Shown piece after piece: positions 45,727 to 55,022 of a stretch of 64,000 nucleotides of DNA (the stretch's first letter is position 1; each line of letters opens with the position of its first letter). The position numbers and the translations under genes are program-made. This DNA comes from Hyphomicrobiales bacterium (GTDB lineage Bacteria; Pseudomonadota; Alphaproteobacteria; Rhizobiales; Rhizobiaceae). The stretch spans positions 62,001 to 126,000 of the forward strand of contig UCJD01000033.1 in assembly GCA_900472605.1 (NCBI GenBank), given 5' to 3'. The notes under the pieces are model-generated. The model saw only the letters and a list, made by a program, of their open reading frames with translations, did not search any database and had not been told where the DNA came from.

Positions 45727-45933
45727 CCTATGTCCTTTTTATATGGACCCGCGGTCATTTCGCCTCCAATTGACATTCTTTCCCGCAGAGTCAAGTGCTG
45801 GACGCCTGCGTTCCAAGGCTTTCGCGACTGCAACAAGGCCGCACTTTTGCTCTTGCGCTTGCTCAATTCCAGCCTAAATTCGCGCCGTCCTTCCAAGACG
45901 TCTTTCTTTTAAGATCACGATTAAGGCTCCCGA

Positions 45934-46977
45934 ATGAAACACAAGAAACTTGGTCGCACCGATATCTCGGTGTCCGAAATCTGCTTGGGCACGATGACCT
46001 GGGGTTCGCAGAACTCCGAGGCCGAGGCGCACGACCAGATGGACTATGCGTTCGACAAGGGCGTCAACTTCTTCGACACCGCCGAGCTCTATCCGACCAC
46101 GCCCGTCTCCCCCGAGACCCAGGGCTTGACCGAGGACTATATCGGCACCTGGCTTCAAAAGACCGGCAAGCGCAGGGATATCATCCTCGCCACCAAGGTC
46201 GCCGGCCCCGGACGGGCCTATATTCGCGGCGGCGAAGGCGCCGATGCCAAGAACATCCGACTGGCAATCGAAGCGAGCCTGAAGCGGCTGAAGACCGACT
46301 ACATCGATCTCTACCAGATCCACTGGCCGGTTCGCGGTCACTTCCACTTCCGCCAGAACTGGCACTACGACCCCTTCAAGCAGGATCGTGCCAAGGCTGT
46401 CGCCAACATTACCGATATCCTGGAGACAGTCGGCGCACTGGTGAAGGAAGGCAAGATCCGGACGATTGGCCTTTCCAATGAGACGACCTGGGGCACACAG
46501 AAGTATCTTACGACTGCCGAGCAACTCGGCCTGCCGCGCGTCGTCAGCATCCAGAACGAGTATAATCTGCTGTACCGCCACTACGATCTCGACATGGCGG
46601 AAATGTCGCATCATGAAGACGTTGGCCTGCTCGCCTACTCGCCACTCGCAGGCGGCATCCTGAGCGGCAAGTACATCGGCGGCGCAACGCCCGAGGGATC
46701 GCGCGGCTCGATCAACGGCGATATCGGCGGACGCCTGCAGTCGCTGCAGGAAGCGCCCACCAAGGCGTATGTCGAGATCGCCAAGCGCCACGGGCTCGAC
46801 CCGTCCGCCATGGCCATCGCGTTTTGCCTGACGCGCCGCTTCATGACCTCTGCCATCATCGGCGCGACGACGATGGCACAGTTGAAGACCGATATCGATG
46901 CGGCCGGCATCAAGCTGTCGAGCGAGATCCTGGCCGAGATCGACAAGGTGCACCGCGAATATCCGATGCCGATCTGA
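45934..46977 (+). CDS. Aldo/keto reductase (Tas-like)
   Basis: This 347-residue NADPH-dependent TIM-barrel reductase has the catalytic tetrad regions visible: FFDTAELYP (Asp and Tyr), ILATKVAG (Lys) and YQIHWP (His). Sequence features and length resemble E. coli Tas. The substrate is unknown. A strong terminator follows. Confidence 0.9.
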   Translation: MKHKKLGRTDISVSEICLGTMTWGSQNSEAEAHDQMDYAFDKGVNFFDTAELYPTTPVSPETQGLTEDYIGTWLQKTGKRRDIILATKVAGPGRAYIRGGEGADAKNIRLAIEASLKRLKTDYIDLYQIHWPVRGHFHFRQNWHYDPFKQDRAKAVANITDILETVGALVKEGKIRTIGLSNETTWGTQKYLTTAEQLGLPRVVSIQNEYNLLYRHYDLDMAEMSHHEDVGLLAYSPLAGGILSGKYIGGATPEGSRGSINGDIGGRLQSLQEAPTKAYVEIAKRHGLDPSAMAIAFCLTRRFMTSAIIGATTMAQLKTDIDAAGIKLSSEILAEIDKVHREYPMPI

Positions 46978-46998
46978 TTGGAGAGGCTTCGTATTGCG

Positions 46999-47034
46999 CA
47001 GGACACGGCACCAGCAAGGTGCCGTGTCCTTTTG
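46999..47034 (+). terminator. Terminator of the aldo/keto reductase gene
   Basis: The GGACACGGCACC/GGTGCCGTGTCC stem has a 5-nt loop and is followed by TTTT on the plus strand. It touches the 3' end of the convergent peroxidase gene. Confidence 0.88.
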
Positions 47035-47035
47035 T

Positions 47036-48565
47036 TCACGGCAGGGGTTGCTGCAGGAAGCTGATTGATGGCGCGAAGAAGTAGTCGCCGCCGATCAGCC
47101 TGACAGCTGTCTTGAAGTCGTAATCGGCGGTCAACGCCGTGCCGCCGCCTATCGCGGGATGCCCGTCGATCCAGGCGGTATTTGGCGTGCCCGGGGTATT
47201 GGCTCGCTGTCCAATGACGGGATCAATCCCAGCTGACGAGCCGGGCGGAAAATCAACATTTCCGGCCCACGCCGCCTGCGTGAACTCGAATTGTTCGTTG
47301 ATATCATTCATGTATGCCATGAAGATCAGGCCGACGCCCCCAGACGGGCGATCGTCCTCGTTGAAGTCAGCACCATCCGGACGCGCCTGCCTCTCCCCGA
47401 AGGTAATACCACGCCGCGCCATGATGCGCCGACGCTCGAACTCATCACCGGCAGTCCGGGGGTTGGTCTTGCGGATGTGGCCCCGGAACGGACATAGCTG
47501 GCCGCCCGGATCTCCATCATAGTTGAAATTGTTGGTCGGATCACCGCTGACAGGTTGCCCACGCAGGACGACCGGCGTTCCGTCCTCGAACCGTCCGACG
47601 GCCAGAGCGCCCGCACGCTCCCTGTCAGCCACCGGCTCTTGAAGCCAGCCGCCCAATTGCCGCTCCCGCCGCTTGAATGCCTCCACGTTCTGCTCCAGCT
47701 TGCGGTAGACGAAGTAGCTGCCACAGCCGAATTTCGTTCGCGCAGCAGGATCGGCCACGATGAATTGCGACGGAAGGAACGACTCCTCCCATAACGGCCA
47801 CGGATCACCTGCGACGATGGCCTTGGGCTCTTCGGCTTTTTTGTTTTCATCGATGTCTTCCTGCAGGAAAAGCGGCTGACTGCGTCCGTCGACATAGCCG
47901 AAGTGTTCGATACCCTCCCCCTTTGTGGGACCACCTCGTTCCTGGCGCCGTCGTTGCGCGAGGCCGATATCCACGCCGAGGACCTGCGCGCCTGCATCAG
48001 CAATCGCCGTCTTCAGCGACGACGTCGCGTCAGCGACCAGACCCGGGTCGTCATCGGCAACCAGCACCATCGCGTCGGGCACCGCCTTGCCCGGCGCCCA
48101 TGGGCCGCCCGCCTCCCAAAGGGTGTCCGGTTCGTCGTTCAAGCCCGGCAGCGGAACGCCGGGGAGACTTGCAAAATTCAGCGGATCCATCCTGCCCCGA
48201 ACACGCATGCCGTCTCTAAAGGCGACATCCGACGGGACCGACTTCGCACCGAGCTTCGCGTATCCCTTTGCGGATAGAAAGACGCATACGACGCGCCCGC
48301 CGCTGATACCGGCCGACTTGAATGCCGCGGCGGCGCGCAACTGATCGAGCGCCGAGGTTACCGCAAAGGAGAGATCGGTCAGCAAGGCGGAGATTTCCGT
48401 CTCCTTCATTCCATCGAAGCTGATGAAGACATTGGCCGTGTGATCGCGGCCGTGGCCCTTCAGGATGTTGGCCTGAAGATCCGAGAGTAACGCCATCATC
48501 TCGGGGTCGTCGGTCCATTTCGTCCATTCTATGTGTCTCGACAAAATCGCTGCAATTGTCGGCAT
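47036..48565 (-). CDS. DyP-type heme peroxidase
   Basis: This 509-residue dye-decolorising peroxidase family protein has the hallmark GxxDG motif in EHFGYVDGRSQP (catalytic Asp), and a candidate proximal heme histidine in CPFRGHIRKTNPR. It has no signal peptide, so it is probably cytoplasmic. It is longer than the common bacterial A and B types. No encapsulin gene is next to it. Confidence 0.85.
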   Translation of the reverse strand: MPTIAAILSRHIEWTKWTDDPEMMALLSDLQANILKGHGRDHTANVFISFDGMKETEISALLTDLSFAVTSALDQLRAAAAFKSAGISGGRVVCVFLSAKGYAKLGAKSVPSDVAFRDGMRVRGRMDPLNFASLPGVPLPGLNDEPDTLWEAGGPWAPGKAVPDAMVLVADDDPGLVADATSSLKTAIADAGAQVLGVDIGLAQRRRQERGGPTKGEGIEHFGYVDGRSQPLFLQEDIDENKKAEEPKAIVAGDPWPLWEESFLPSQFIVADPAARTKFGCGSYFVYRKLEQNVEAFKRRERQLGGWLQEPVADRERAGALAVGRFEDGTPVVLRGQPVSGDPTNNFNYDGDPGGQLCPFRGHIRKTNPRTAGDEFERRRIMARRGITFGERQARPDGADFNEDDRPSGGVGLIFMAYMNDINEQFEFTQAAWAGNVDFPPGSSAGIDPVIGQRANTPGTPNTAWIDGHPAIGGGTALTADYDFKTAVRLIGGDYFFAPSISFLQQPLP

Positions 48566-48942
48566 AACTTCCTCCGTTGAACAGACTTCAGTTGCATATG
48601 GTTGTATCGCATATATTATACACTTATTACGTTATACACCTGATGATAGAAACAACAACACAAGCACACCAAAATCGCGTTCTCGCTTCTCCCCTTGCGT
48701 TTCGCGCGGAAATCCGTATAAGCCGCCTTGTTCGCAAAACCCGGTCTTCTGGCTGGTGGCTGAACGGAGGGCCGGTTTCCCGCGGGAAATCGTTCGGGAC
48801 CGAAGGGTTCCAGCCTCCCGTGTCTCCGCTCTCGACCGTCTCGGAACGCTTTTCTTGCCTGGGCCCGCCCAATCAGGAGCAGTCGTTGAGGCTTAGCCGC
48901 CGAATATCGGGTTGAATAAAACGCAAGAAAGGCAAAGCTGTC
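48566..48942. other. Intergenic region with the rpsF leader
   Basis: These 377 nt separate the peroxidase gene (minus) from rpsF (plus). The first 100 nt are AT-rich and hold the probable peroxidase promoter. The rpsF promoter lies at 48694-48722, leaving a GC-rich leader of about 215 nt with several possible hairpins (for example around 48770-48835 and a CCGAATATCGG near 48900). No coding frame is convincing. Confidence 0.6.
48694..48722 (+). promoter_or_regulatory. Sigma-70 promoter of the rpsF operon
   Basis: CTTGCG (48694-48699) and TATAAG (48717-48722) are 17 nt apart, close to the rhizobial housekeeping consensus. The context, ahead of an rpsF-rpsR operon, supports strong constitutive use. 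Confidence 0.75.
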
Positions 48943-49401
48943 ATGGCTCTTTATGAACATGTATTCCTTGCCCGACAGGATATTTCCGCTCAGCAGGTCG
49001 ATGCCCTCGTAGAACAGTACAAGGGTGTTATCGAAGCTAACGGCGGTAAGGTCGGGCGCGTAGAAAACTGGGGCCTCAAGTCCCTGACCTACCGCATCAA
49101 GAAGAACCGCAAGGCTCACTACGTTCTCGTCGACATCGACGCCCCGGCTGCTGCCGTGCAGGAAATGGAACGTCAGATGCGCATCAGCGAAGACGTCCTG
49201 CGCTACATGACGATCGCTGTAGAAGCTCACGAAGAAGGCCCGTCTGCCATGATGCAGAAGCGCGACCGCGACGACCGCGGCCCGCGTGATGGTGCCGACC
49301 GTGGCCCGCGTCGCGAATTCGGCGATCGTCCGCCGCGTCGTGATGGCGATTTCCAGCGTGGCCCGCGTCCCGATCGCGCTCCGCGCGAAGACCGTGCATA
49401 A
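48943..49401 (+). CDS. rpsF: 30S ribosomal protein S6
   Basis: The 152-residue protein has the S6 fold in the first 100 residues (MALYEHVFLARQDIS, then GLKSLTYRIKKNRKAHYVL). It carries a charged C-terminal extension of about 45 residues rich in Arg, Asp, Gly and Pro (RDRDDRGPRDGADRG), as seen in other alphaproteobacteria but longer than in E. coli. rpsR follows after 12 nt. Confidence 0.98.
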   Translation: MALYEHVFLARQDISAQQVDALVEQYKGVIEANGGKVGRVENWGLKSLTYRIKKNRKAHYVLVDIDAPAAAVQEMERQMRISEDVLRYMTIAVEAHEEGPSAMMQKRDRDDRGPRDGADRGPRREFGDRPPRRDGDFQRGPRPDRAPREDRA

Positions 49402-49413
49402 GGAGAACTGAGA

Positions 49414-49662
49414 ATGTCTGAATCTTCCTCCGCACCGGTACGTCGCCCGTTCCACCGTCGTCGCAAGACTTGCCCGTTCTCCGGTGCAAACGCTCCGCGC
49501 ATCGACTACAAGGACGTTCGTCTTCTGCAGCGCTACATTTCCGAGCGCGGCAAGATCGTTCCTTCCCGTATCACGGCTGTTTCGCAGAAGAAGCAGCGCG
49601 AGCTCGCTCAGGCGATCAAGCGCGCCCGTTTCCTCGGCCTGCTGCCGTACGTCGTCGCTTAA
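49414..49662 (+). CDS. rpsR: 30S ribosomal protein S18
   Basis: This 82-residue basic protein has RRKTCPFSGA near the N-terminus and the conserved KIVPSRITAVSQKKQRELAQ. S6 and S18 bind each other in the small subunit, and their genes are paired here. The GGAG before the ATG is clear. Confidence 0.98.
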   Translation: MSESSSAPVRRPFHRRRKTCPFSGANAPRIDYKDVRLLQRYISERGKIVPSRITAVSQKKQRELAQAIKRARFLGLLPYVVA

Positions 49663-49682
49663 TTAGCTGACGAGACCAAATC

Positions 49683-49709
49683 GAGGGAAGGCAGTGATGC
49701 CTTCCCTTC
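49683..49709 (+). terminator. Terminator or attenuator after rpsR
   Basis: GGGAAGGCA/TGCCTTCCC with a GTGA loop is followed by TTCTCCCTTT. The T-run is broken, so partial read-through to DUF2232 and rplI is plausible. Confidence 0.65.
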
Positions 49710-49818
49710 TCCCTTTCGCGATGGGCGCGGATCGGAACTTCTAAAACCCATGTTGAGGCCTTTCTGAACCTTGATCAGAAAAGTCCCTCTAACTGCTTGA
49801 TGAAGCAGGACAGCGACC

Positions 49819-50805
49819 GTGAAACCACTGAATGTAAAAATGCTGGGGCTCGGAGCCCTCGCCGGATTGGTCGCCGCACTTCTGGTGCTGGGCGCAGGTC
49901 GACAGCCGTCGTCTTTCAGTGCCGTTCTCTATGCCGCTTCCGCACTCCCCATTCTTCTCGTCGGCCTTCGCTGGGGTAACATGGCGGCGATCGCCGCCGT
50001 TGTCACCGCCGCTGTGCTTGGCGCGATTACCAGCTCGCCGTCATTCGCGCTCATGATGACGCTGGTCACGCTGCTGCCCGCAGGCTGGCTTAGCCACCTC
50101 GCGAATCTGGCACGCCCCGCTTCGGAAATCGGCGGTCCCGATCATCTGATGGCGTGGTATCCGCTGTCGGATATCCTGCTGCATCTTTGCGGATTGGTGA
50201 CGTTCGCCGTCATCGTCGTCGGCGTGATGATCGGTTATGGCCCGGAATTGATCGACCGTCTGGTCGATGTGCTCTTCACCTCGGTGGCGCAGCAGCAGTC
50301 CGATTTCACGCCCGATGCGGCTGTGATCGCGCAGACCAAGTCTCTCGTGGTCCTGCTGCTCCCGGCCATCCAGGGCGGAATGTGGGTGGTGATGCTGTTT
50401 GCCGCCTATTATATCGCGACACGCATCGTCGCTGCATCCGGTGGCGGCCTGCGTCCACGCGAGGATATCCCCTCTTCGCTCCGGATGAACCGCAACACGA
50501 TCTTCATCTTCCTTCTCGGGCTTGCCGCCACCTTCTTGGGCGGCATCCCGGCGATGGTCGGAGCAACCGTCGTCGGCACGTTCGGTGCCGGCTTCCTTCT
50601 CTCCGGTTTCGCCGCGCTGCATTTTCGCACCCGCGGCAAGGAATGGCGCCTGCCGGCGCTTATCCTTTGCTACCTGGCATCTCTCATGTTGATGCTGCCA
50701 GCCTTTTTCATCCTCATTCTGGGGCTCAGCGATACCCGCAAGGCGATTGCGCTGACCCCGAATACGGATGCTGATGCCCCCAAACAGACAGATACGAAAC
50801 TCTAA
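49819..50805 (+). CDS. DUF2232 polytopic membrane protein
   Basis: This 328-residue integral membrane protein has about seven to eight hydrophobic segments and matches the DUF2232 (YybS-like) family by context and composition. It sits between rpsR and rplI, a place it commonly holds in alphaproteobacteria. The start is taken as GTG 49819 with AGGA upstream; ATG 49840 is an alternative. Function is unknown. The C-terminal 20 residues are polar. Confidence 0.8.
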   Translation: MKPLNVKMLGLGALAGLVAALLVLGAGRQPSSFSAVLYAASALPILLVGLRWGNMAAIAAVVTAAVLGAITSSPSFALMMTLVTLLPAGWLSHLANLARPASEIGGPDHLMAWYPLSDILLHLCGLVTFAVIVVGVMIGYGPELIDRLVDVLFTSVAQQQSDFTPDAAVIAQTKSLVVLLLPAIQGGMWVVMLFAAYYIATRIVAASGGGLRPREDIPSSLRMNRNTIFIFLLGLAATFLGGIPAMVGATVVGTFGAGFLLSGFAALHFRTRGKEWRLPALILCYLASLMLMLPAFFILILGLSDTRKAIALTPNTDADAPKQTDTKL

Positions 50806-50826
50806 GGACACGAAAGGAACTCTGAC

Positions 50827-51405
50827 ATGGACGTCATTCTTCTCGAACGCATCTCCAAGCTCGGCCAGATGGGCGAAACCGTAAAGGTTCGCGATGGCTT
50901 TGCTCGCAACTACCTGCTGCCGCTCGGCAAGGCTCTTCGTTCGAACGAAGCCAACAAGAAGCGCTTCGAATCCGAGCGCGCAACGCTTGAGGCCCGCAAC
51001 CTCGAGCGCAAGTCGGAAGCACAGACCGTCGCCGACGCTCTTGAAGGCAAGTCCTTCGTCGTCGTTCGTTCGGCTGGCGAAACCGGCCAGATGTACGGCT
51101 CGGTCGCTGCCCGCGACATCGTCGAGATTCTCGCTGCAGAAGGCTTCAACATCAGCCGCAACCAGGTTCACCTGAACACCCCGATCAAGACGATCGGTCT
51201 GCACCAGGTCGAACTGCAGCTGCATGCCGAAGTCGAAATCAACGTCGAAATCAACGTTGCTCGTTCGGCCGAAGAAGCCGAGCGCCAGAAGCAGGGCGAA
51301 ACCCTGACGTCGGTCGACGCCATCTACGGTGTTGACGAAGATGCCCTGCGTCCCGAAGACTTCTTCGATCCGGAAGCTGACGGCAACGCCGAAGACGACG
51401 AATAA
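50827..51405 (+). CDS. rplI: 50S ribosomal protein L9
   Basis: This 192-residue protein has the N-terminal L9 domain (MDVILLERISKLGQMGETVKV, GFARNYLLP) joined by a helix to the C-terminal domain. It is longer than the E. coli protein because of an acidic tail ending DGNAEDDE, as is usual in Rhizobiales. A strong terminator follows. Confidence 0.98.
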   Translation: MDVILLERISKLGQMGETVKVRDGFARNYLLPLGKALRSNEANKKRFESERATLEARNLERKSEAQTVADALEGKSFVVVRSAGETGQMYGSVAARDIVEILAAEGFNISRNQVHLNTPIKTIGLHQVELQLHAEVEINVEINVARSAEEAERQKQGETLTSVDAIYGVDEDALRPEDFFDPEADGNAEDDE

Positions 51406-51432
51406 GATTTCGGGAGAGCAATCTCCGAAATG

Positions 51433-51464
51433 CGAAAGCCGGGCCCAGCGCCCGGCTTTTTGCT
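51433..51464 (+). terminator. Terminator of the rpsF-rplI operon
   Basis: The AAAGCCGGGC/GCCCGGCTTT stem has a 5-nt loop and is followed by TTTTT within and after the 3' arm on the plus strand. Confidence 0.9.
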
Positions 51465-51482
51465 GTCCGCTATTCAGAAATG

Positions 51483-52547
51483 CTAATTGGCCACTGCCTG
51501 CTGCTTGGGCTCGGCACTCTTATCGACGCTGACGACGACCGATAGCCCGGGCCCAAGATTCTTGGCGGCGGGCTGGCCGGGATCGATGCTGATGCGAACG
51601 CCGACGCGCTGGGCGATCTTGACGAAATTGCCGGTGGCGTTGTCCGCCTTGATGACGGCAAATTCGGAGCCGGCAGCGGGCGAGAAGCGCTCGATGCGGC
51701 CGGTGAGCCGCTGACGCCCCAGGGCGTCGACAACGATCGAGACGGGCTGACCGACCTGCATGCCTTCAAGCTGGGTCTCCTTGAAATTGGCGACGACCCA
51801 TACCTCTTCCGGCACCACTGCCATCAACTGCGTGCCGACCGCTACGTACTGGCCGAGGCGAACACCGATCTCGCCGAGATGGCCGTCCCGCGGCGCTACG
51901 ATCGACGTGTTCTGGAGATCGATCTCGGCGAGATGCACGGTCGCTTCCGCGCTTGCCACATTGGCCTCCAGCAAAGAGCGATTGACGATGATGGTTGCCA
52001 GATTCTGCTTCGAGACTTCCAGCGCCGACTGCGCCTGATTCAACGCGGCCTTCGCCTCCTCGAGCGTTGCCTGCGCCTGCTCCGATTCGCTGGCCGAGGC
52101 GATGCCCCTGTCATTGAGGTTGCTGATACGATCCCAGGCGAGCTGCGCGCGCTTCAGCGAAGCGTTGGCGCTGTCTATCTGCGCCTGGCTCGAGGCGATG
52201 GTCGCCTTCGCCGACAGTTCCGACTGGCGGGAGTTTTCGAGCGACGCCTTCTGTCCCTCAAGTGCCGAGCGGGCCTGGGCCAGCTTCTGCGTGTAGATGC
52301 GGTCATCGATCTTGGCCAGCACGTCGCCCTGCTTGACCTGCTGGTAGTCCTTCACCGGGACATCGACGATGTAGCCGTTCACCTGCGGGCTCATGATCGT
52401 CACGTAGCCCCTGATGTAGGCGTTATCGGTCGTTTCGACAGATGTCACGAAGGGCGGCAGGCGCCAGGCGTAAAGCACGAGCAGGACGCCCGCGATACCG
52501 GCAAGGATGGCGATGAGGCTGGCAGGCGACCGGAAGAATTTCGACAT
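51483..52547 (-). CDS. HlyD/EmrA-type membrane fusion protein
   Basis: This 354-residue periplasmic adaptor of an EmrAB-like multidrug efflux pump has one N-terminal TM helix (SLIAILAGIAGVLLVLYAW). A split biotinyl-lipoyl domain (GYIVDVPVKDYQQVKQGD and APRDGHLGEIGVRLG) encloses an Ala/Gln-rich coiled-coil hairpin (about 90-190). It starts 15 nt after the MFS gene on the same strand. Its role is to carry substrates from the MFS pump towards an outer-membrane channel encoded elsewhere. Confidence 0.92.
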   Translation of the reverse strand: MSKFFRSPASLIAILAGIAGVLLVLYAWRLPPFVTSVETTDNAYIRGYVTIMSPQVNGYIVDVPVKDYQQVKQGDVLAKIDDRIYTQKLAQARSALEGQKASLENSRQSELSAKATIASSQAQIDSANASLKRAQLAWDRISNLNDRGIASASESEQAQATLEEAKAALNQAQSALEVSKQNLATIIVNRSLLEANVASAEATVHLAEIDLQNTSIVAPRDGHLGEIGVRLGQYVAVGTQLMAVVPEEVWVVANFKETQLEGMQVGQPVSIVVDALGRQRLTGRIERFSPAAGSEFAVIKADNATGNFVKIAQRVGVRISIDPGQPAAKNLGPGLSVVVSVDKSAEPKQQAVAN

Positions 52548-52562
52548 GCGGTGAACTCGTGA

Positions 52563-54239
52563 TCAGGATTGAACGGCTGCGGAGACATTCGGCTCGGTGG
52601 TCCGCAGCGCGGAAAGGCGCAGCCATGCCTGATGAAGAAGCATGACCAGGAGACCGAGAAGAGACGCAACGCAAATTGCGAGGAAGGTGTCATTGTAGGC
52701 AAGCGTATAGGCTTCGCGCGTGACCTGCTGGGACAGCAATGCAAGCCCTTCGGCGTTGAGCAATGTCTGGTCGGTAATCACCTTGCCGTAGCCTGCGGAG
52801 AGCTGCGAGACGCGCTGCGCAACCAGCGGATCCTGCAGCAGGATATGCTCGACGAGCACGTTGGAGTGGAATTTTTCGCGGATGGTCACGAAGGTGCCAA
52901 GCATGGCCGAGCCGAAGAGCGAGCCGATACTTTGGGTGAAGAGGAAGATAGCCAGGAAATTGACGATGAAGGGCATGCCCCGGGCCATGGCCGCCTTGAA
53001 GCCGCTCGCCATCACGGGTGGCAAAAACATCGCCGCGCCCGCCGAGACCAGGGCCTGGCTGAGATACATCTGCTCCGGCCGCGTGAGGCTGGTCGACTGA
53101 CTGTCGAGATAGGCGCCCGATGCGATGAGCACCAGCGATATGAGGTGCGCGGTGCTGACGCAGCGCGTCGTCATCAGCAGCGTGCAGAACAACCCGCCCA
53201 GGACCGAAGCGACCAGAACAATCGCGTAAAGCTTGGTCGTTTGATCGTTGAGCAGACCAAGCTGCTGATAGAAGTTGGCAGCCGTCGACGATTGCTCGGA
53301 TGAGACGAAGCGGAACATCAGCAAGACGCCCGCCATCCTGAGATTGGAGCCGGATAACACCCAGCGGATATCGAGCATGGGATTTTTGCGCGGCAGCTCG
53401 ATTGCCACCACGAGCGCCAGGCAACCAGCTGATACTGCGAGAAGCACACCGATCCAGGGCGCTTCGAACCACCAGTAGAGACGCCCGAGTGTAAGGACGA
53501 CGGCGAGACAACCAAAGCCGGTGGCAAGCAGCAGATAACTCAGAATATCCATGCGCTGAATGACGACCGCGCGCGGCGGCGAGGTCAAAGGCATGGTGTA
53601 GATGATGGCGAAGGCCAGCAGCGCCAGCCCCATCTCCAGCGTGTAGAGCGCGTGATAGCCTCCGAGATCAAGCAAAGGCGGCGAGATGATGCGTGCGATC
53701 GGCGCAGCAAACAGCGTGCACATCAATGCCAGGCTTATGCCCGTCGAAAGCTTGCGCTCTGGTGGAAACAGCTCGAGCATGTAGAGAAAGCCGAGCGTGG
53801 AGATCGGCGCCGCCGCAATCCCGCTCAGCGCCCTGACGACGATGGCGGAGTGCAGATCGGTCACCAGAAGGTTCAGCACCGCGGCAAAGACGAAACAGAT
53901 GATGCTAAACTCGGCGAAACGCCTCAAGCCATATTGCGTGCGGATCTTGAAGAGTGCGATCGACAGACTGGCATAAGGCGCCATGTAGGCCGCCGACAGC
54001 CAGGATACCTCGGCGGTCGTCGCCGAAAACGATCCCTGGAGCTGATAGATGTTGGCGTTGACGAGGTTCATGCCGAGGCCCTGCGTGACGAAGAGCAGGA
54101 CCGAGGCGGCCATGTAGAAAGGCTTCTTCCAGTCGGCCATCGCCACAACGGGCGGGGGCGCAGGCTGCGCTTCCTGTGCCGCCGTCTCGTCCGCGGCTTT
54201 CGGCGCAACACTGTCGCTGGACGCCTGGACGAGGCTCAT
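52563..54239 (-). CDS. DHA2-family MFS drug exporter (EmrB-like)
   Basis: This 558-residue proton-drug antiporter has about 14 TM helices. It has a DHA2-typical start (LFVTQGLGMNLVNANIYQLQGSF) and loops with conserved charges. The N-terminal 35 residues are Ala/Pro/Gln-rich. It lies between marR and the adaptor gene with gaps of 10 and 15 nt. Similar pairs in rhizobia (RmrAB type) export plant flavonoids and phytoalexins; the substrate here is inferred only from that. Confidence 0.92.
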   Translation of the reverse strand: MSLVQASSDSVAPKAADETAAQEAQPAPPPVVAMADWKKPFYMAASVLLFVTQGLGMNLVNANIYQLQGSFSATTAEVSWLSAAYMAPYASLSIALFKIRTQYGLRRFAEFSIICFVFAAVLNLLVTDLHSAIVVRALSGIAAAPISTLGFLYMLELFPPERKLSTGISLALMCTLFAAPIARIISPPLLDLGGYHALYTLEMGLALLAFAIIYTMPLTSPPRAVVIQRMDILSYLLLATGFGCLAVVLTLGRLYWWFEAPWIGVLLAVSAGCLALVVAIELPRKNPMLDIRWVLSGSNLRMAGVLLMFRFVSSEQSSTAANFYQQLGLLNDQTTKLYAIVLVASVLGGLFCTLLMTTRCVSTAHLISLVLIASGAYLDSQSTSLTRPEQMYLSQALVSAGAAMFLPPVMASGFKAAMARGMPFIVNFLAIFLFTQSIGSLFGSAMLGTFVTIREKFHSNVLVEHILLQDPLVAQRVSQLSAGYGKVITDQTLLNAEGLALLSQQVTREAYTLAYNDTFLAICVASLLGLLVMLLHQAWLRLSALRTTEPNVSAAVQS

Positions 54240-54249
54240 TGCTAGTTCC

Positions 54250-54693
54250 TCACACTCCGCGAATGCCCTGCAAATTCGCCTGCATCGCCCGTATCGTATC
54301 CAAGGTAGTTCTCAGATCGCGTTCGGGAATACCTGCGATCACCTGGGCACGCAGGCTGACAGCGATGTCGTCGATCTCTCCGGCAACGACCTTCCCCGTC
54401 TCGGTGATATAGATTTCCTTGGCGCGGCGATCGGACCCTGCGACACGGCGCTCGACGAAGCCCTGCCCTTCCATCGCGTCGAGGATGCGGACCAGCGTCG
54501 GCGTTTCCAGCTCCAGCCGGTCTGCAAGCTCCCTCTGGTTGATGCCGTCCTTCTTGTTCAGCGTGAAGAACACCCTCGCCCGCGGCAGCGTCATGTTCCG
54601 TTCCCGGACGATCTTGTCGAAAACCGCTCTGAGCTTCCGGTTGAAAGCCGCCAAATCTTCAATCAACTCTCGTCCGAGAGGCGCATTTGTCAT
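54250..54693 (-). CDS. MarR-family transcription regulator of the efflux operon
   Basis: This 147-residue winged-helix protein has the recognition region NQRELADRLELETPTLVRILDAM and the wing VERRVAGSDRRAKEIYIT. As the first gene of the marR-emrB-emrA operon it very probably represses its own promoter and is released by pump substrates. The 30 nt before the ATG are AT-rich with a TAATTA core, a possible operator. Confidence 0.92.
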   Translation of the reverse strand: MTNAPLGRELIEDLAAFNRKLRAVFDKIVRERNMTLPRARVFFTLNKKDGINQRELADRLELETPTLVRILDAMEGQGFVERRVAGSDRRAKEIYITETGKVVAGEIDDIAVSLRAQVIAGIPERDLRTTLDTIRAMQANLQGIRGV

Positions 54694-55022
54694 ATTTATC
54701 AGTCCATTTAATTAGTGTGCTTATTATATCTTTTATACCTACAGTCATTTTCCGCCTTTTTCAAGCGGCGATGACGAGAGTCTCGATGCACACTCCCCTA
54801 TCCAGGCCTAAACTAACACGGACGTGTTGATTCGCGTGAGTCGCTTTGTACCGTGTCCTGAAGGCTACACCGCCGGTATTTTCGCGCGATGGCAAGATGT
54901 GCTGTGGAGAAGTCGAACAACCTGCCAAAGCCAAAGCGTTTTGGCAGGATGCCATGTTCAGCACTTGATTTTGCGGTTGGTGAATTGCAAACCCGAAGCT
55001 GAATAAGACAGAACGGATCAAG
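54694..55022. other. Divergent region between marR and dnaB
   Basis: These 329 nt hold the marR promoter (AT-rich, TATAAT-like on the minus strand near 54725) and the dnaB leader. A 9-bp perfect inverted repeat, CCTGCCAAA/TTTGGCAGG (54921-54929 and 54940-54948), lies about 75 nt before dnaB. A 60-codon frame at 54824-55006 overlaps this repeat and has no family features, so I do not call it. Confidence 0.5.

Noticed and set aside
47036..48565. Encapsulin-loaded DyP peroxidase system
   Set aside because: No encapsulin shell gene is next to it and no clear cargo-loading tail is seen.
54824..55006. 60-codon frame between marR and dnaB
   Set aside because: It has no Shine-Dalgarno, no recognisable motif, and overlaps the inverted repeat and the probable dnaB leader.
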